A DNA stretch of 64,000 nucleotides from Clostridiales bacterium (GTDB lineage: Bacteria; Bacillota; Clostridia; Lachnospirales; Lachnospiraceae). Location: NCBI GenBank assembly GCA_020860715.1, contig JAJBTU010000002.1, positions 59,389 through 123,388 on the forward strand, read 5' to 3'. Shown one piece after another: positions 26,657 to 34,984 of the stretch (its first letter is position 1; each line of letters starts with the position of its first letter). The notes under the pieces are model-generated. The model was not told the origin of the DNA. It saw nothing but the letters and a program-made list of their open reading frames with translations, and ran no database searches. The position numbers were made by a program, and so were the translations under genes.

Positions 26657-26732
26657 TTTTGAAACATTCTATGCGAATGACTCCGGAAAGATTCTTTTGA
26701 AACATTCTTTCCGGATGACTGCAGAAAGGTTC
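26657..26732 (+). repeat. Imperfect 38-bp tandem duplication downstream of tsf
   Basis: Copy 1 (26657-26694) and copy 2 (26695-26732) both start TTTTGAAACATTCT and end with CAGAAAGGTTC/CGGAAAGATTC-type sequence, with CCGGA/CGAATGACT blocks shared between. It lies between the tsf stop codon and its terminator, so it would be part of the 3' untranslated RNA. Confidence 0.75.
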
Positions 26733-26746
26733 TACGGATAAGAAGG

Positions 26747-26779
26747 CTTCCGGTACATGTTTGTACCGGAAGTTTTTTG
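26747..26779 (+). terminator. Rho-independent terminator after tsf
   Basis: CTTCCGGTACA (26747-26757) pairs perfectly with TGTACCGGAAG (26762-26772), followed by TTTTTTGC. The remaining ~190 bp up to the next gene is AT-rich; a possible weak promoter is TTATGG-17 bp-TAATAA ending at 26937. Confidence 0.9.
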
Positions 26780-26967
26780 CTTTCCTGACAATTTATAAAT
26801 ACAGAGACAGTCAATGGCCTCCGGAAAGGAACCGCTCCGGGGTCTGAGACCTTTTTTAGTGATTCAATTGTCAAAACAGATAAAAACACGAAAAAAGTAC
26901 AAGACAATTTATGGATTCTGTGTTAAAAAGATAATAACGAAACTCGAAAGAAAATTGGGAGGACATG

Positions 26968-29556
26968 ATGATACGACTTGAACTGAATGAGAACTGGAAG
27001 ATGCGGGCGCTGCCTGAAACGGAAACGTCCATTTCTTCTGCCCGGGAGGAGGAATATATTCCTGCGGTGGTGCCGGGCTCGGTGTATACGGATCTTCTGC
27101 GGGAAGGAAAGATGGAAGATCCGTTCTGGAAGGATAATGAGGATAAGGCTCTTCGCCTGATGGATCAGGATTATGAATATGTGACGGAATTTGACTGCCC
27201 GGAAGAACTGCTCTCCTGTAAGAGAGTGCTTCTGCATTTTGACGGCGCAGATACGATTGCTGACGTTTATTTGAACGGAATGCTTCTTGGTTCGCCGTGC
27301 AATATGCATCGTATCTGGGAGTATGAACTGAAAGGCAGGAACGGAGATATTTTGAGAAAAGAGAGCAACGAACTGCGCGTTGTTTTTTCTTCTCCGACGA
27401 AATATATCGCGGAAAAGTATGCTGACCGTCCGACCAAAGGGAGCGCGGACGCCATGGATGGCTTTGTACATATCCGGAAGGCGCACTATATGTTTGGCTG
27501 GGACTGGGGCGCACATTTACCGGACGCAGGGCTGTTTCGCCCGGTATTGCTGCTCGGCATGGATGCGGCCAGAATTGACAGTGTGTATGTGACTCAGGAG
27601 CATATCTGCGGGACAGAACATATCGGCTATGCGAAAAATGCCGTGCGAAGCCCGGAAACGGTGGAGAAGGTACGGCTGCATCTGGACATTGCGGTGGATT
27701 CGGGCAGTGCGTCAGATGCAAAAGGCGCTGCAAGTATTACAGGAACAGCTGCTCCTGTATTTGAATACCGCGTGACCGTGACGGACCCGGACGGCAGGAC
27801 TTTGAGCGCGGCGTTTTCCGATCCGGCGGCGGAGATTGAGATTGAACAGCCGCAGCTCTGGTGGCCGAACGGGTACGGGGATCAGAAGCTGTATACCGTG
27901 ACGGTAGAACTGATGGATGCAGCTGCAGGAAGCGCCGTATTGGATACCTGGACGCGCCGCATCGGACTTCGTACCATGACGATGCACAGGGAAAAGGACC
28001 AGTGGGGCGAGTCATTTGCCTGCCAGGTCAACGGTGTGGACATTTTTTCGATGGGTGCGGACTATATTCCGGAGGATCACCTGCTCGGGCGGGTGACGCC
28101 GCAGACGACCCGCACGCTGCTGGAAAAATGTAAGTGGGCGAATTTTAACGCGATCCGTGTCTGGGGCGGCGGCTATTATCCGGAAGACTGGTTTTATGAT
28201 GCCTGCGATGAACTTGGCCTGGTTGTATGGCAGGACTTCATGTTTGCGTGCGCGGTGTATGATCTGACGCCGGAATTTGAGGAGAATATCCGGGCGGAGT
28301 TTGCGGACAACATCAAGAGACTGCGTCATCACGCCAGTCTTGGCCTCTGGTGCGGCAACAATGAGATGGAATCTTTTGTCGATGAGCGCAACGAGTGGGT
28401 TTCGAAGCCGCAGGAAGTGCGTGATTATCTGCTGATGTATGAGCGCGTGCTCCCGGAGGAGCTGGCGAAATACGACCCGCAGACCTTTTACTGGCCGTCA
28501 AGTCCGTCGTCAGGCGGCAGCTTTGACAACCCGCAGGATCCGAACCGCGGCGATGTGCATTACTGGCAGGTATGGCACGGAGACAAGCCATTTACTGAAT
28601 ATCGGAAGTATTATTTCCGCTATCTGTCCGAGTTTGGCTTCCAGTCGTTCCCGACGATGAAGACGATCGAGCAGATCAGTGACGATCCGGCTGACTACAA
28701 TATTTTTTCTTACGTGATGGAGAAACATCAGCGCAACGGCAGCGCGAACGGCAAGATCATGAACTACATGCAGCAGACTTACCGTTATCCGTCCGACTTT
28801 AAGACGGTGCTTTACGCGTCGCAGCTGCTGCAGGCGGACGGTATCCGCTATGGCGTCGAGCATTTCCGCCGGAACCGCGGGCGCTGTATGGGAGCAATCT
28901 ACTGGCAGCTCAATGACTGCTGGCCGGTGGCTTCCTGGTCCTCTATCGACTACTGCGGCCGCCTGAAGGCACTGCATTATTACGCGAAGCGTTTCTTTGC
29001 CCCGCTGATGATTTCCTGCGAGGAGCAGGGACTTATGACCTCCGGGAAAGAACTGGTGCGCGAGCACTTTGATTTCGAGAAGTCCATCCGCCTGAATGTG
29101 GCGAATGAGACAATGCACGATGAGACCGTGACTGTCCGCTGGGCGCTGCGCGACCCGTCGGCGAAGATTCTGCGCAGCGGCGAGAACGAGATTTTCGTGC
29201 CGGCGCTTACGAGCGTCTGGCTGGACAAAGTCGAGTTCCCGGATGCAGATATTTATCGTGAGTACATCAGCTATGAGCTGGAAAAAGAAGGAGAGATTGT
29301 ATCAGAAGGCACTGTGAACTTCTCTTATCCGAAATATTTCCGCTACGAGAATCCGCAGCTGACCTGCCGCGTGATCGGAGACGAGATTGAAGTGACGGCC
29401 TCTGCTTACGCAAAGAGTGTGGAGATTCTCAATGAGAACGAGGATCTGATCCTCTCTGATAACTACTTTGACATGAACGCCGGAACAAAACGCGTGAAGA
29501 TCGAGAGCGGAGACGCTTCAAAGCTGCGCCTGCGGAGCGTGTATGACATCCGGTGA
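26968..29556 (+). CDS. Glycoside hydrolase family 2 beta-mannosidase
   Basis: An intracellular exo-enzyme that should release beta-linked mannose from manno-oligosaccharides or glycans. GH2 layout: sugar-binding domain (WDWGAHLPDAGLFRPV near residue 180), Ig-like domain, TIM barrel. The acid/base is Glu466 in WCGNNEME and the nucleophile Glu555 in LSEFGFQSFP; MGADYIPEDHL and IRVWGGGYYPEDWFYDACDELG are mannosidase-type motifs. No signal peptide. Length (862 aa) fits the family. Start: ATG 26968, 5 bases after GGGAGG; ATG 26965 is too close. It stands alone with no transporter directly beside it, although a sugar importer lies 10 kb downstream. Related GH2 activities cannot be fully excluded. 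Confidence 0.88.
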   Translation: MIRLELNENWKMRALPETETSISSAREEEYIPAVVPGSVYTDLLREGKMEDPFWKDNEDKALRLMDQDYEYVTEFDCPEELLSCKRVLLHFDGADTIADVYLNGMLLGSPCNMHRIWEYELKGRNGDILRKESNELRVVFSSPTKYIAEKYADRPTKGSADAMDGFVHIRKAHYMFGWDWGAHLPDAGLFRPVLLLGMDAARIDSVYVTQEHICGTEHIGYAKNAVRSPETVEKVRLHLDIAVDSGSASDAKGAASITGTAAPVFEYRVTVTDPDGRTLSAAFSDPAAEIEIEQPQLWWPNGYGDQKLYTVTVELMDAAAGSAVLDTWTRRIGLRTMTMHREKDQWGESFACQVNGVDIFSMGADYIPEDHLLGRVTPQTTRTLLEKCKWANFNAIRVWGGGYYPEDWFYDACDELGLVVWQDFMFACAVYDLTPEFEENIRAEFADNIKRLRHHASLGLWCGNNEMESFVDERNEWVSKPQEVRDYLLMYERVLPEELAKYDPQTFYWPSSPSSGGSFDNPQDPNRGDVHYWQVWHGDKPFTEYRKYYFRYLSEFGFQSFPTMKTIEQISDDPADYNIFSYVMEKHQRNGSANGKIMNYMQQTYRYPSDFKTVLYASQLLQADGIRYGVEHFRRNRGRCMGAIYWQLNDCWPVASWSSIDYCGRLKALHYYAKRFFAPLMISCEEQGLMTSGKELVREHFDFEKSIRLNVANETMHDETVTVRWALRDPSAKILRSGENEIFVPALTSVWLDKVEFPDADIYREYISYELEKEGEIVSEGTVNFSYPKYFRYENPQLTCRVIGDEIEVTASAYAKSVEILNENEDLILSDNYFDMNAGTKRVKIESGDASKLRLRSVYDIR

Positions 29557-29612
29557 TCGTGCGGACACTTTCGGATATGGGCGCTGCAGAACAGGTTTAT
29601 AGCTGAAAGGGT

Positions 29613-29903
29613 TTAAGAATGCTTCTTTTTATCAGGAGAGGCATTCTTTTTTTGAGAAGTCTTTTTCAGTACTGCATCCGGTTCTTTCTCCGGCAGTTCT
29701 TCTTTATCCAAAGGACCGAGCACACGCGCGACCAGTTCCATGGCGTAGATGAGAACCGGAACCACGACCGTACATACAATGGAAGCCATCAGCAGATTCT
29801 GTGCCTGCGGGCTGGAACTCAGCGCGAGGACCAGTGTTGCGGCATACATTCCGACAAGTAAGATTACGCCGACCATGGCGGCGATACGTTTGATTTTTTT
29901 CAT
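29613..29903 (-). CDS. Small two-helix membrane protein
   Basis: A 96-residue protein of unknown function. A basic N-terminus (MKKIKR) precedes two hydrophobic helices (about 8-28 and 38-60). It ends in a charged tail of ~35 residues rich in Lys, Glu and Pro (DKEELPEKEP, KKNASPDKKKHS), probably on the cytoplasmic side. Start: ATG 29903 (minus strand) follows AGGAAAGG, well spaced. It converges with the beta-mannosidase gene, and its last codons form the left arm of the terminator at 29615-29653. Similar short proteins occur next to many metabolic genes in Clostridia, but I cannot name a family. Confidence 0.7.
   Translation of the reverse strand: MKKIKRIAAMVGVILLVGMYAATLVLALSSSPQAQNLLMASIVCTVVVPVLIYAMELVARVLGPLDKEELPEKEPDAVLKKTSQKKNASPDKKKHS
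29615..29653. terminator. Terminator of the beta-mannosidase gene
   Basis: AAGAATGC (29615-29622) pairs with GCATTCTT (29641-29648), followed by T7 on the plus strand. The left arm is inside the end of the convergent small membrane-protein gene. Confidence 0.65.
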
Positions 29904-29946
29904 TTTATTATTGCCTTTCCTGTTTCTATAATGCTTCGTAACCGGA

Positions 29947-29963
29947 CAGGTACGGAACAGTTA
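29947..29963. repeat. 17-nt intergenic repeat, copy 1
   Basis: CAGGTACGGAACAGTTA is identical to 33117-33133. This copy lies between the small membrane-protein gene and metQ. Confidence 0.6.
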
Positions 29964-30078
29964 GAAAAATATACTGTATTGTATCAGACTCCATGCAAAA
30001 AGGGAAGCAGAATCTCTGTGACTGTGGTGCGTTTGCTGCTATAAATTTTACTTATAGCCAGCTATAGTCAGAAGAAAT

Positions 30079-30107
30079 TTGACGAATCAGGAAATCTGGT
30101 TTATGAT
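30079..30107 (+). promoter_or_regulatory. Sigma-A promoter of metQ
   Basis: TTGACG at 30079-30084, 17-bp spacer, TATGAT at 30102-30107. A perfect palindrome covers the -10 box (30091-30120). The 324-bp region upstream of metQ shows no SAM riboswitch or T-box; otherwise it holds a 17-nt repeat (29947) and a TATAGC/GCTATA motif near 30055. Confidence 0.75.
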
Positions 30108-30120
30108 TAGTCCAGATTTC
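30091..30120 (+). promoter_or_regulatory. Palindromic operator candidate over the metQ -10 box
   Basis: GAAATCTGG (30091-30099) and CCAGATTTC (30112-30120) form a perfect 9-bp inverted repeat with a 12-bp centre that contains TATGAT. A dimeric repressor bound here would block polymerase. I cannot assign the regulator. Confidence 0.55.
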
Positions 30121-30227
30121 AGAAAACGCAGTTGCACCGCATTACAGATCAGATCTTACAGCAGAACCGATTTCGCAGCAGATCAGATTATCGCCGGGGC
30201 GCTGCCGGAAAAGAGGAGGATTTCATT

Positions 30228-31106
30228 ATGAAGAGAACAATCGCAAAATTACTGGTACTTAGCCTGACGGTCACCGCAGTAGCGGGACTTTCTGTAACAG
30301 CGTCCGCGGACGAGGATAAGGTCATCACCGTAGCAGCTTCTTCCACACCGCACGCGGAGATCCTGGAAGCGGCGCGCGAGGCGCTGGAAGCGGAAGGATG
30401 GGAGCTGGAAGTGGAGATTTTCTCCGACTATGTACAGCCGAACACGGTCGTAGCCGAGGGAGAGATTCTGGCGAATTATTTCCAGCATATCACCTATCTG
30501 AACGAGTTTAATGAAGAATATGGCACCGATCTTGTGAGCGTAGCGGGGATTCATTATGAGCCGTTCGGTATTTATCCGGGAACGAAGTCCAGTCTGGATG
30601 AGCTCGAAGACGGTGACGTGATTGCGGTACCGAATGACACGACGAATGAAGCGAGAGCCCTTCTTCTGCTTGAGGCGAATGGTATTCTGACGCTGAGCGA
30701 GGATGCCGGTCTTACTGCTACGAAAAATGACATTGTATCGGAATCGGTGGACGTAGAGATCCTTGAAGTAGAGGCGGCACAGGTATCGCAGTATACTTCG
30801 GAAGTGGCGCTTGTAGTCCTGAACGGCAATTATGCTCTGGAAGCCGGACTTTCCGTATCAGAGGATGCGATCGCTTATGAGAGTTCTGATTCTGAAACAG
30901 CTGCAGCGTATGTAAATGTTATTGCGGTAGCGGCGGGCAACGAGGACAATGAAGGTGTACAGGCACTGGTAGCCGTACTTCAGTCCGATGAGATCAAGGA
31001 ATACATCAACGAAACCTACGACGGCGCGGTGCTTCCGTATGAGGAGCCGGCAGAGGACGCTGAGGCAGAGACAGAAGCGGCCGAGACCGAGGCAGTGACA
31101 GAGTAA
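30228..31106 (+). CDS. metQ: NlpA/MetQ-type methionine substrate-binding protein
   Basis: Extracytoplasmic binding protein for the methionine ABC importer encoded by metN-metI downstream. NlpA-family features: ITVAASSTPHAEILE after the signal peptide, ANYFQHITYLNEF, and DVIAVPNDTTNEARALLLLEANG. The signal peptide ends ...LSVTASA-DED with no lipobox cysteine, which is unusual for a Gram-positive binding protein. The C-terminus carries a Glu/Ala/Thr tail (EETEAAE-like, ~20 residues). Start: ATG 30228 after AAAAGAGGAGG; the upstream extension to 30132 has no family support. Likely regulated through the palindrome over its -10. It is separated from metN by a terminator and palindromic element B. 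Methionine specificity is inferred from the family and neighbours. Confidence 0.9.
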   Translation: MKRTIAKLLVLSLTVTAVAGLSVTASADEDKVITVAASSTPHAEILEAAREALEAEGWELEVEIFSDYVQPNTVVAEGEILANYFQHITYLNEFNEEYGTDLVSVAGIHYEPFGIYPGTKSSLDELEDGDVIAVPNDTTNEARALLLLEANGILTLSEDAGLTATKNDIVSESVDVEILEVEAAQVSQYTSEVALVVLNGNYALEAGLSVSEDAIAYESSDSETAAAYVNVIAVAAGNEDNEGVQALVAVLQSDEIKEYINETYDGAVLPYEEPAEDAEAETEAAETEAVTE

Positions 31107-31126
31107 AGGTTGTTTGGATGATGGAC

Positions 31127-31162
31127 AAAAAGACCGCCCCTGGCAGCAGGCTGGCGGTCTTT
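31127..31162 (+). terminator. Rho-independent terminator after metQ
   Basis: AAAGACCGCC (31128-31137) pairs with GGCGGTCTTT (31153-31162). It separates metQ from metN-metI, so the importer subunits may be made in different amounts. Confidence 0.75.
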
Positions 31163-31203
31163 CCATTGTCTCAGGCATTCTGTTTTTGTTAAAAAGTAAC
31201 TGA

Positions 31204-31338
31204 TTCAGAACAGCAGGCCACAGGTCTACGCTCCGCTCCGGTCGGCGCCTGTGTCCTCGATTTTTTGCGAAAATCGGGACATGAAACGAGCGTCACTGGC
31301 GCTCAGCGCCTGTTTTTTCATTTCGATGCTGTTCTGAA
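31204..31338. repeat. Palindromic multi-hairpin element B
   Basis: A 135-bp element bounded by a perfect 12-bp inverted repeat: TTCAGAACAGCA (31204-31215) and TGCTGTTCTGAA (31327-31338). Inside: CACAGG/CCTGTG (about 31219-31254), CGATTTT/AAAATCG flanked by TGTCC/GGACA (about 31252-31281), and GAGCG/CGCTC (about 31288-31304). Its first 20 bases are identical to those of element D (36692-36711), and 31229-31248 matches element A in reverse at 19 of 20 bases. It lies between metQ and metN. Confidence 0.72.
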
Positions 31339-31432
31339 CTGTTAAGTTAAAAATATAATGCATGTCATAAAAAAATATGTTATGATGGGCAAAGGAATGA
31401 GCGGACATAAAAATTTTTGAACGGAGTCATGT

Positions 31433-32446
31433 ATGGAACCTATTATTAAAATACAGAATCTGGACAAGGAGTTCCGGCAGAAGAACACTGAGGTGCACGC
31501 CCTGCGCGGCGTTTCGCTGGACATTTACAAGGGTGATATTTACGGCATCATCGGTATGTCCGGCGCGGGGAAAAGCACGCTGGTGCGCTGCCTGAATTTT
31601 CTGGAACGCCCGACAGCGGGAACGGTCATTGTGGACGGAGAGGATCTGTCGGCGCTTTCCGATAAAGAACTGCGGGAAAAGAGAAAAAATATCGGTATGA
31701 TCTTCCAGCATTTTAACCTGCTGATGCAGCGAAGCGTGTTGGATAACGTATGCTTTCCGATGGAGATTGCCGGTGTGAAGAAATCGGAGGCGCGGAAAAA
31801 AGCGCTGGAATATCTGGAGATCGTCGGCCTTACGGAAAAGGCGAACGCCTACCCGGTGCAGCTTTCCGGCGGGCAGAAGCAGCGTGTCGCGATCGCGCGT
31901 GTGCTGGCTTCTGACCCGAAGATCCTGCTCTGTGATGAGGCGACGAGCGCACTCGACCCGCAGACGACGAAGTCGATCCTTCAGCTTTTGAAGCAGATCA
32001 ACCGCGAGTACGGGATTACGATCGTCGTGATCACGCATGAGATGGCTGTGGTGCAGGAGATCTGCAGCCATGTGGCGATCATTGATCAGGGCAATCTTGT
32101 AGAGCACGGTACCATGGAGGAGATTTTCCTTTCTCCCAAATCAAAAGAGGCGAAGCGCCTGATCTATCAGGGGTATGAGAATGTCGCGGAGATGAAAGGT
32201 AAGCGCTGCGTGCGCATTGTGTTTTCCGAGAATTCCTCGTATGAGCCGGTGATCGCCAACATGGTGATGGCGTTTAAGACGCCGGTCAATATCCTGTACG
32301 CCAACACCCGCAATCTGGACGGCGTGGCGAAGGGAGAGATGGTGCTGCAGCTTCCGGAGGATGAACCGATGGCGGAGAAGATGATAGTCTGGCTGAAAAA
32401 CGCAAAACTGGCAGTGGAGGAGTTGGAAAATTATGTTGGACAGTAG
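31433..32446 (+). CDS. metN: Methionine ABC transporter ATP-binding protein MetN
   Basis: Cytoplasmic ATPase of the methionine importer. Walker A GMSGAGKST (residues 41-49), signature LSGGQKQRVAIARVL, Walker B ILLCDEATSALDP and the His of VITHEMAV are intact. The last ~70 residues (from KRCVRIVFSEN) form the NIL regulatory domain that binds methionine in MetN and causes trans-inhibition. Length (337 aa) is normal. Start: ATG 31433 with a modest ribosome site (ACGGAG). Its 3' end overlaps metI by 14 bp. No clear promoter; TATAAT at about 31352 with a weak -35 lying in the right arm of element B is a possibility. Confidence 0.96.
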   Translation: MEPIIKIQNLDKEFRQKNTEVHALRGVSLDIYKGDIYGIIGMSGAGKSTLVRCLNFLERPTAGTVIVDGEDLSALSDKELREKRKNIGMIFQHFNLLMQRSVLDNVCFPMEIAGVKKSEARKKALEYLEIVGLTEKANAYPVQLSGGQKQRVAIARVLASDPKILLCDEATSALDPQTTKSILQLLKQINREYGITIVVITHEMAVVQEICSHVAIIDQGNLVEHGTMEEIFLSPKSKEAKRLIYQGYENVAEMKGKRCVRIVFSENSSYEPVIANMVMAFKTPVNILYANTRNLDGVAKGEMVLQLPEDEPMAEKMIVWLKNAKLAVEELENYVGQ

Positions 32447-33095
32447 TACGATTGAGATGATAATTGAGGGCATCGGCGAGACCCTCTGGATGACCTGTAT
32501 GTCGACCCTGTTTGGCTACATCATCGGCCTCCCGCTGGGAGTGCTGCTGACGGTGACCGGGGCGGACGGCATCAAAAAGAATCCGGTTGTTTACAAAATC
32601 GTGGATGTGATCACGAACCTGCTGCGGAGCGTGCCGTTCCTGATCCTGATGATCACGATCCGGCCGCTCACCCGTCTGATCGCCGGCAAGAGCTACGGCG
32701 CAACGGCGACGATCGTGCCGCTGACTGTCGCGGCGGCTCCTTACATCGCCCGTATGGTCGAGTCTTCTTTAAAGGAAGTGGACCGCGGCGTGATCGAGGC
32801 GGCGCAGAGTATGGGCGCAAGCGTCTGGGAGATTATCTGGAAGGTACTGCTTCCGGAAGGCCGCACCTCTCTGGTTGTAAACGCGACGATCGCCATGAAC
32901 ACGATCCTCGGCTACTCCGCAATGTCCGGCGCCTGCGCGGGCGGCGGACTCGGTGATATTGCTCTGCGCTATGGCTACCAGCGGTGGATGCCGAAGATAT
33001 TGATGATAACAGTTGTGCTGCTCGTGATTCTGGCGCAGCTGATTCAGATGATCGGGATGTTCTGTTCGAGGGTGATCGACCGCAGACGGACATGA
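32433..33095 (+). CDS. metI: Methionine ABC transporter permease MetI
   Basis: Membrane subunit of the methionine importer, about five helices in 220 residues. The ATPase-contacting loop reads EAAQSMGASVWEIIWKVLLPEG, the EAA motif of importer permeases, and the segment LRSVPFLILMITIRP is typical of MetI. Start: ATG 32433 with AGTGGAGGAG upstream; it overlaps metN by 14 bp, so translation is coupled. Together with MetN and MetQ it completes a MetNIQ-type system. Confidence 0.96.
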   Translation: MLDSSTIEMIIEGIGETLWMTCMSTLFGYIIGLPLGVLLTVTGADGIKKNPVVYKIVDVITNLLRSVPFLILMITIRPLTRLIAGKSYGATATIVPLTVAAAPYIARMVESSLKEVDRGVIEAAQSMGASVWEIIWKVLLPEGRTSLVVNATIAMNTILGYSAMSGACAGGGLGDIALRYGYQRWMPKILMITVVLLVILAQLIQMIGMFCSRVIDRRRT

Positions 33096-33116
33096 TGATC
33101 GGGAATAAGTAATTAT

Positions 33117-33133
33117 CAGGTACGGAACAGTTA
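33117..33133. repeat. 17-nt intergenic repeat, copy 2
   Basis: CAGGTACGGAACAGTTA, identical to 29947-29963. It ends only 13 bp before the sensor-kinase start codon, in the same orientation as the first copy. Confidence 0.6.
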
Positions 33134-33146
33134 CGAGGGTAACACT

Positions 33147-34961
33147 ATGAAACACCGAAGATGGACCATGCGGTCGGCAATCCTGATATCCTGCATAGCG
33201 AGCGTCCTGATCGCGCTTTTGCTGCAGACGTTTTTGTTTCAGCGTTCCCTCCGGCAGCAGATCCGCACGGAAAGCGTGACGGAGAATGAGACGGCGCTCG
33301 GAAGGATGCAGACGGATATCGCTTCTTTTATTTTTAATTTCAAATCAGAAATGCTGACGACCTACAATGAGAGTGACCTGATGGAAGGCTTGCGGGCTGC
33401 CGCGTCGGATGAGGACGCGGACCTGAAAGCCTTTTATTGGCGTACCTGGTATCTGGGACGGAAACGCTTTACGAATGACGACCGGCTGCTTGCCATGTAT
33501 CTCTATGATGCCAATGACAATCTGGTCAGTACCTATCGATATAACTGTACGACCTTTCCCAGAAATATTTACAATGCGGATTATGATATGAATACAGAGA
33601 GCGTCACGGAGTATCTTGAGAGCGACCGGAGTGATCTGCTGATCACGGGATATTACAATCCGGATGTGGGTAAGAATGTTGTGCGTTTTGTCCTGAAACT
33701 GCATACCTATGACGAGGAACGGCTGGATCTCGGGTATCTGGTCTGCGACATTGACGCGGCTGCGCTCGTCACAATCATGGAAAAGTATGTGGATGTGACG
33801 CAGGTCTGTCTCTGGCTGCAGCCGCTTGGAGACCGGGCGGTCGCTGTGACCGGGGACAGTTCGCAAGAACAGGTGAGTATGAGAGAGGAAGTCTCGGAGA
33901 TCATAGAAAACTCCTATGAGGAAGTCAGTCTGGGAGATGAATACGAAAATTACTATCTGATCCAGGTGGGGCAGGAGGAGTATAATCTTACAGCGTTTGC
34001 GCTTGTCTCTCAGTCGCTGATGACCGCGACGCAGCAGACTCTGGTGAGGACCCTGATCGTGATTATGATCCTGATGATTGCCGCGGTCAGTCTGATTGTA
34101 ATTGTTCTTACCGGCTGGCTGACAAAGCCGCTGGAGGAAATGCGAAACAGTATTGAGCGGATCAAAAACGGGGAGACGGATCTGCGCGTACAGCCTGCAG
34201 GATGGTCGGAAGAAGTGGAAGTCCTCGGTACAGAGTTTAATGAGATGCTGGACCAGATCCAGGCGATGGCACAGGAAGAATATAAGTACAAGCTGATGGT
34301 GGAGCGGACGGAGTACAAAATGCTGCAGGCGCAGATCAATCCGCATTTTCTGTATAATACGCTGGATACCATGAGCGGGATCGCAAATGCGCAGAACTGT
34401 CCGCTGGTCAGCGGCCTGTGCAGTTCGCTGTCGGCCATTTTCCGTTACAGTCTGAATATGACGGATGAGCTTTCAACGGTACAGCAGGAAATGGCGCATG
34501 TCCGAAACTATCTCTATGTGATGGATGTGCGCAACGGTTCATCGATTGCCTATGACTATCAGATTGACAGCGATACACTGAATCTTTCGCTGCCCAGGAT
34601 CTGCCTGCAGCCCATCGTGGAGAACGCGATCACGCACGGACTGCGGAATGTGAGGAGAAAAGATAAATGTCTGCGGATCAGTGCGAAGCGCTCAGCCGGC
34701 AAACTGGTCGTGACCATCAGTGATAACGGGATCGGCATGAACGCCGGTGAGATGAACCGGGCGCTGGAAGCGAACGATCCGAAACGCGTGGAGAGCGGTG
34801 TGTCGATCGGGATTCTGAATGTAAATGCGCGCTTGAAGCGGCTGTTCGGAAAGATATACGGCCTGCGCATTGAGAGCGAACCGGGAGAGGGCACGACCGT
34901 GATCCTGATGGTTCCGGCGGTGGAGAGCGGGACGAATCCGGCAGAGAAAATAACGGAATAA
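33147..34961 (+). CDS. Sensor histidine kinase (YesM type)
   Basis: Membrane sensor kinase of the LytS/YesM group. First helix at ~12-30, a large extracytoplasmic sensing domain (~31-295, Cache-like in length), second helix at ~300-325, then a HAMP linker, and the His_kinase domain with INPHFLYNTLD, where His400 should be phosphorylated. The ATPase domain shows PRICLQPIVENAITHGL (N box) and ISDNGIGM (G1). Length 604 aa. Start: ATG 33147 after ACGAGGGT. The AraC-type regulator follows after 23 bp, then a sugar ABC importer. The signal is probably a sugar or its binding protein; that is inferred from similar systems. Confidence 0.94.
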   Translation: MKHRRWTMRSAILISCIASVLIALLLQTFLFQRSLRQQIRTESVTENETALGRMQTDIASFIFNFKSEMLTTYNESDLMEGLRAAASDEDADLKAFYWRTWYLGRKRFTNDDRLLAMYLYDANDNLVSTYRYNCTTFPRNIYNADYDMNTESVTEYLESDRSDLLITGYYNPDVGKNVVRFVLKLHTYDEERLDLGYLVCDIDAAALVTIMEKYVDVTQVCLWLQPLGDRAVAVTGDSSQEQVSMREEVSEIIENSYEEVSLGDEYENYYLIQVGQEEYNLTAFALVSQSLMTATQQTLVRTLIVIMILMIAAVSLIVIVLTGWLTKPLEEMRNSIERIKNGETDLRVQPAGWSEEVEVLGTEFNEMLDQIQAMAQEEYKYKLMVERTEYKMLQAQINPHFLYNTLDTMSGIANAQNCPLVSGLCSSLSAIFRYSLNMTDELSTVQQEMAHVRNYLYVMDVRNGSSIAYDYQIDSDTLNLSLPRICLQPIVENAITHGLRNVRRKDKCLRISAKRSAGKLVVTISDNGIGMNAGEMNRALEANDPKRVESGVSIGILNVNARLKRLFGKIYGLRIESEPGEGTTVILMVPAVESGTNPAEKITE

Positions 34962-34984
34962 AAGGAACATAAGGAGAACAAGCT

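Noticed and set aside
25627..26907. 426-residue open frame on the minus strand across tsf
   Set aside because: Shadow of tsf: codon usage of tsf explains it, no ribosome site, and the product is Arg/Leu/His-rich without recognisable domains.
29904..30227. SAM riboswitch or T-box upstream of metQ
   Set aside because: Neither the SAM-I core nor the T-box sequence is present; only a promoter with a palindrome is seen.
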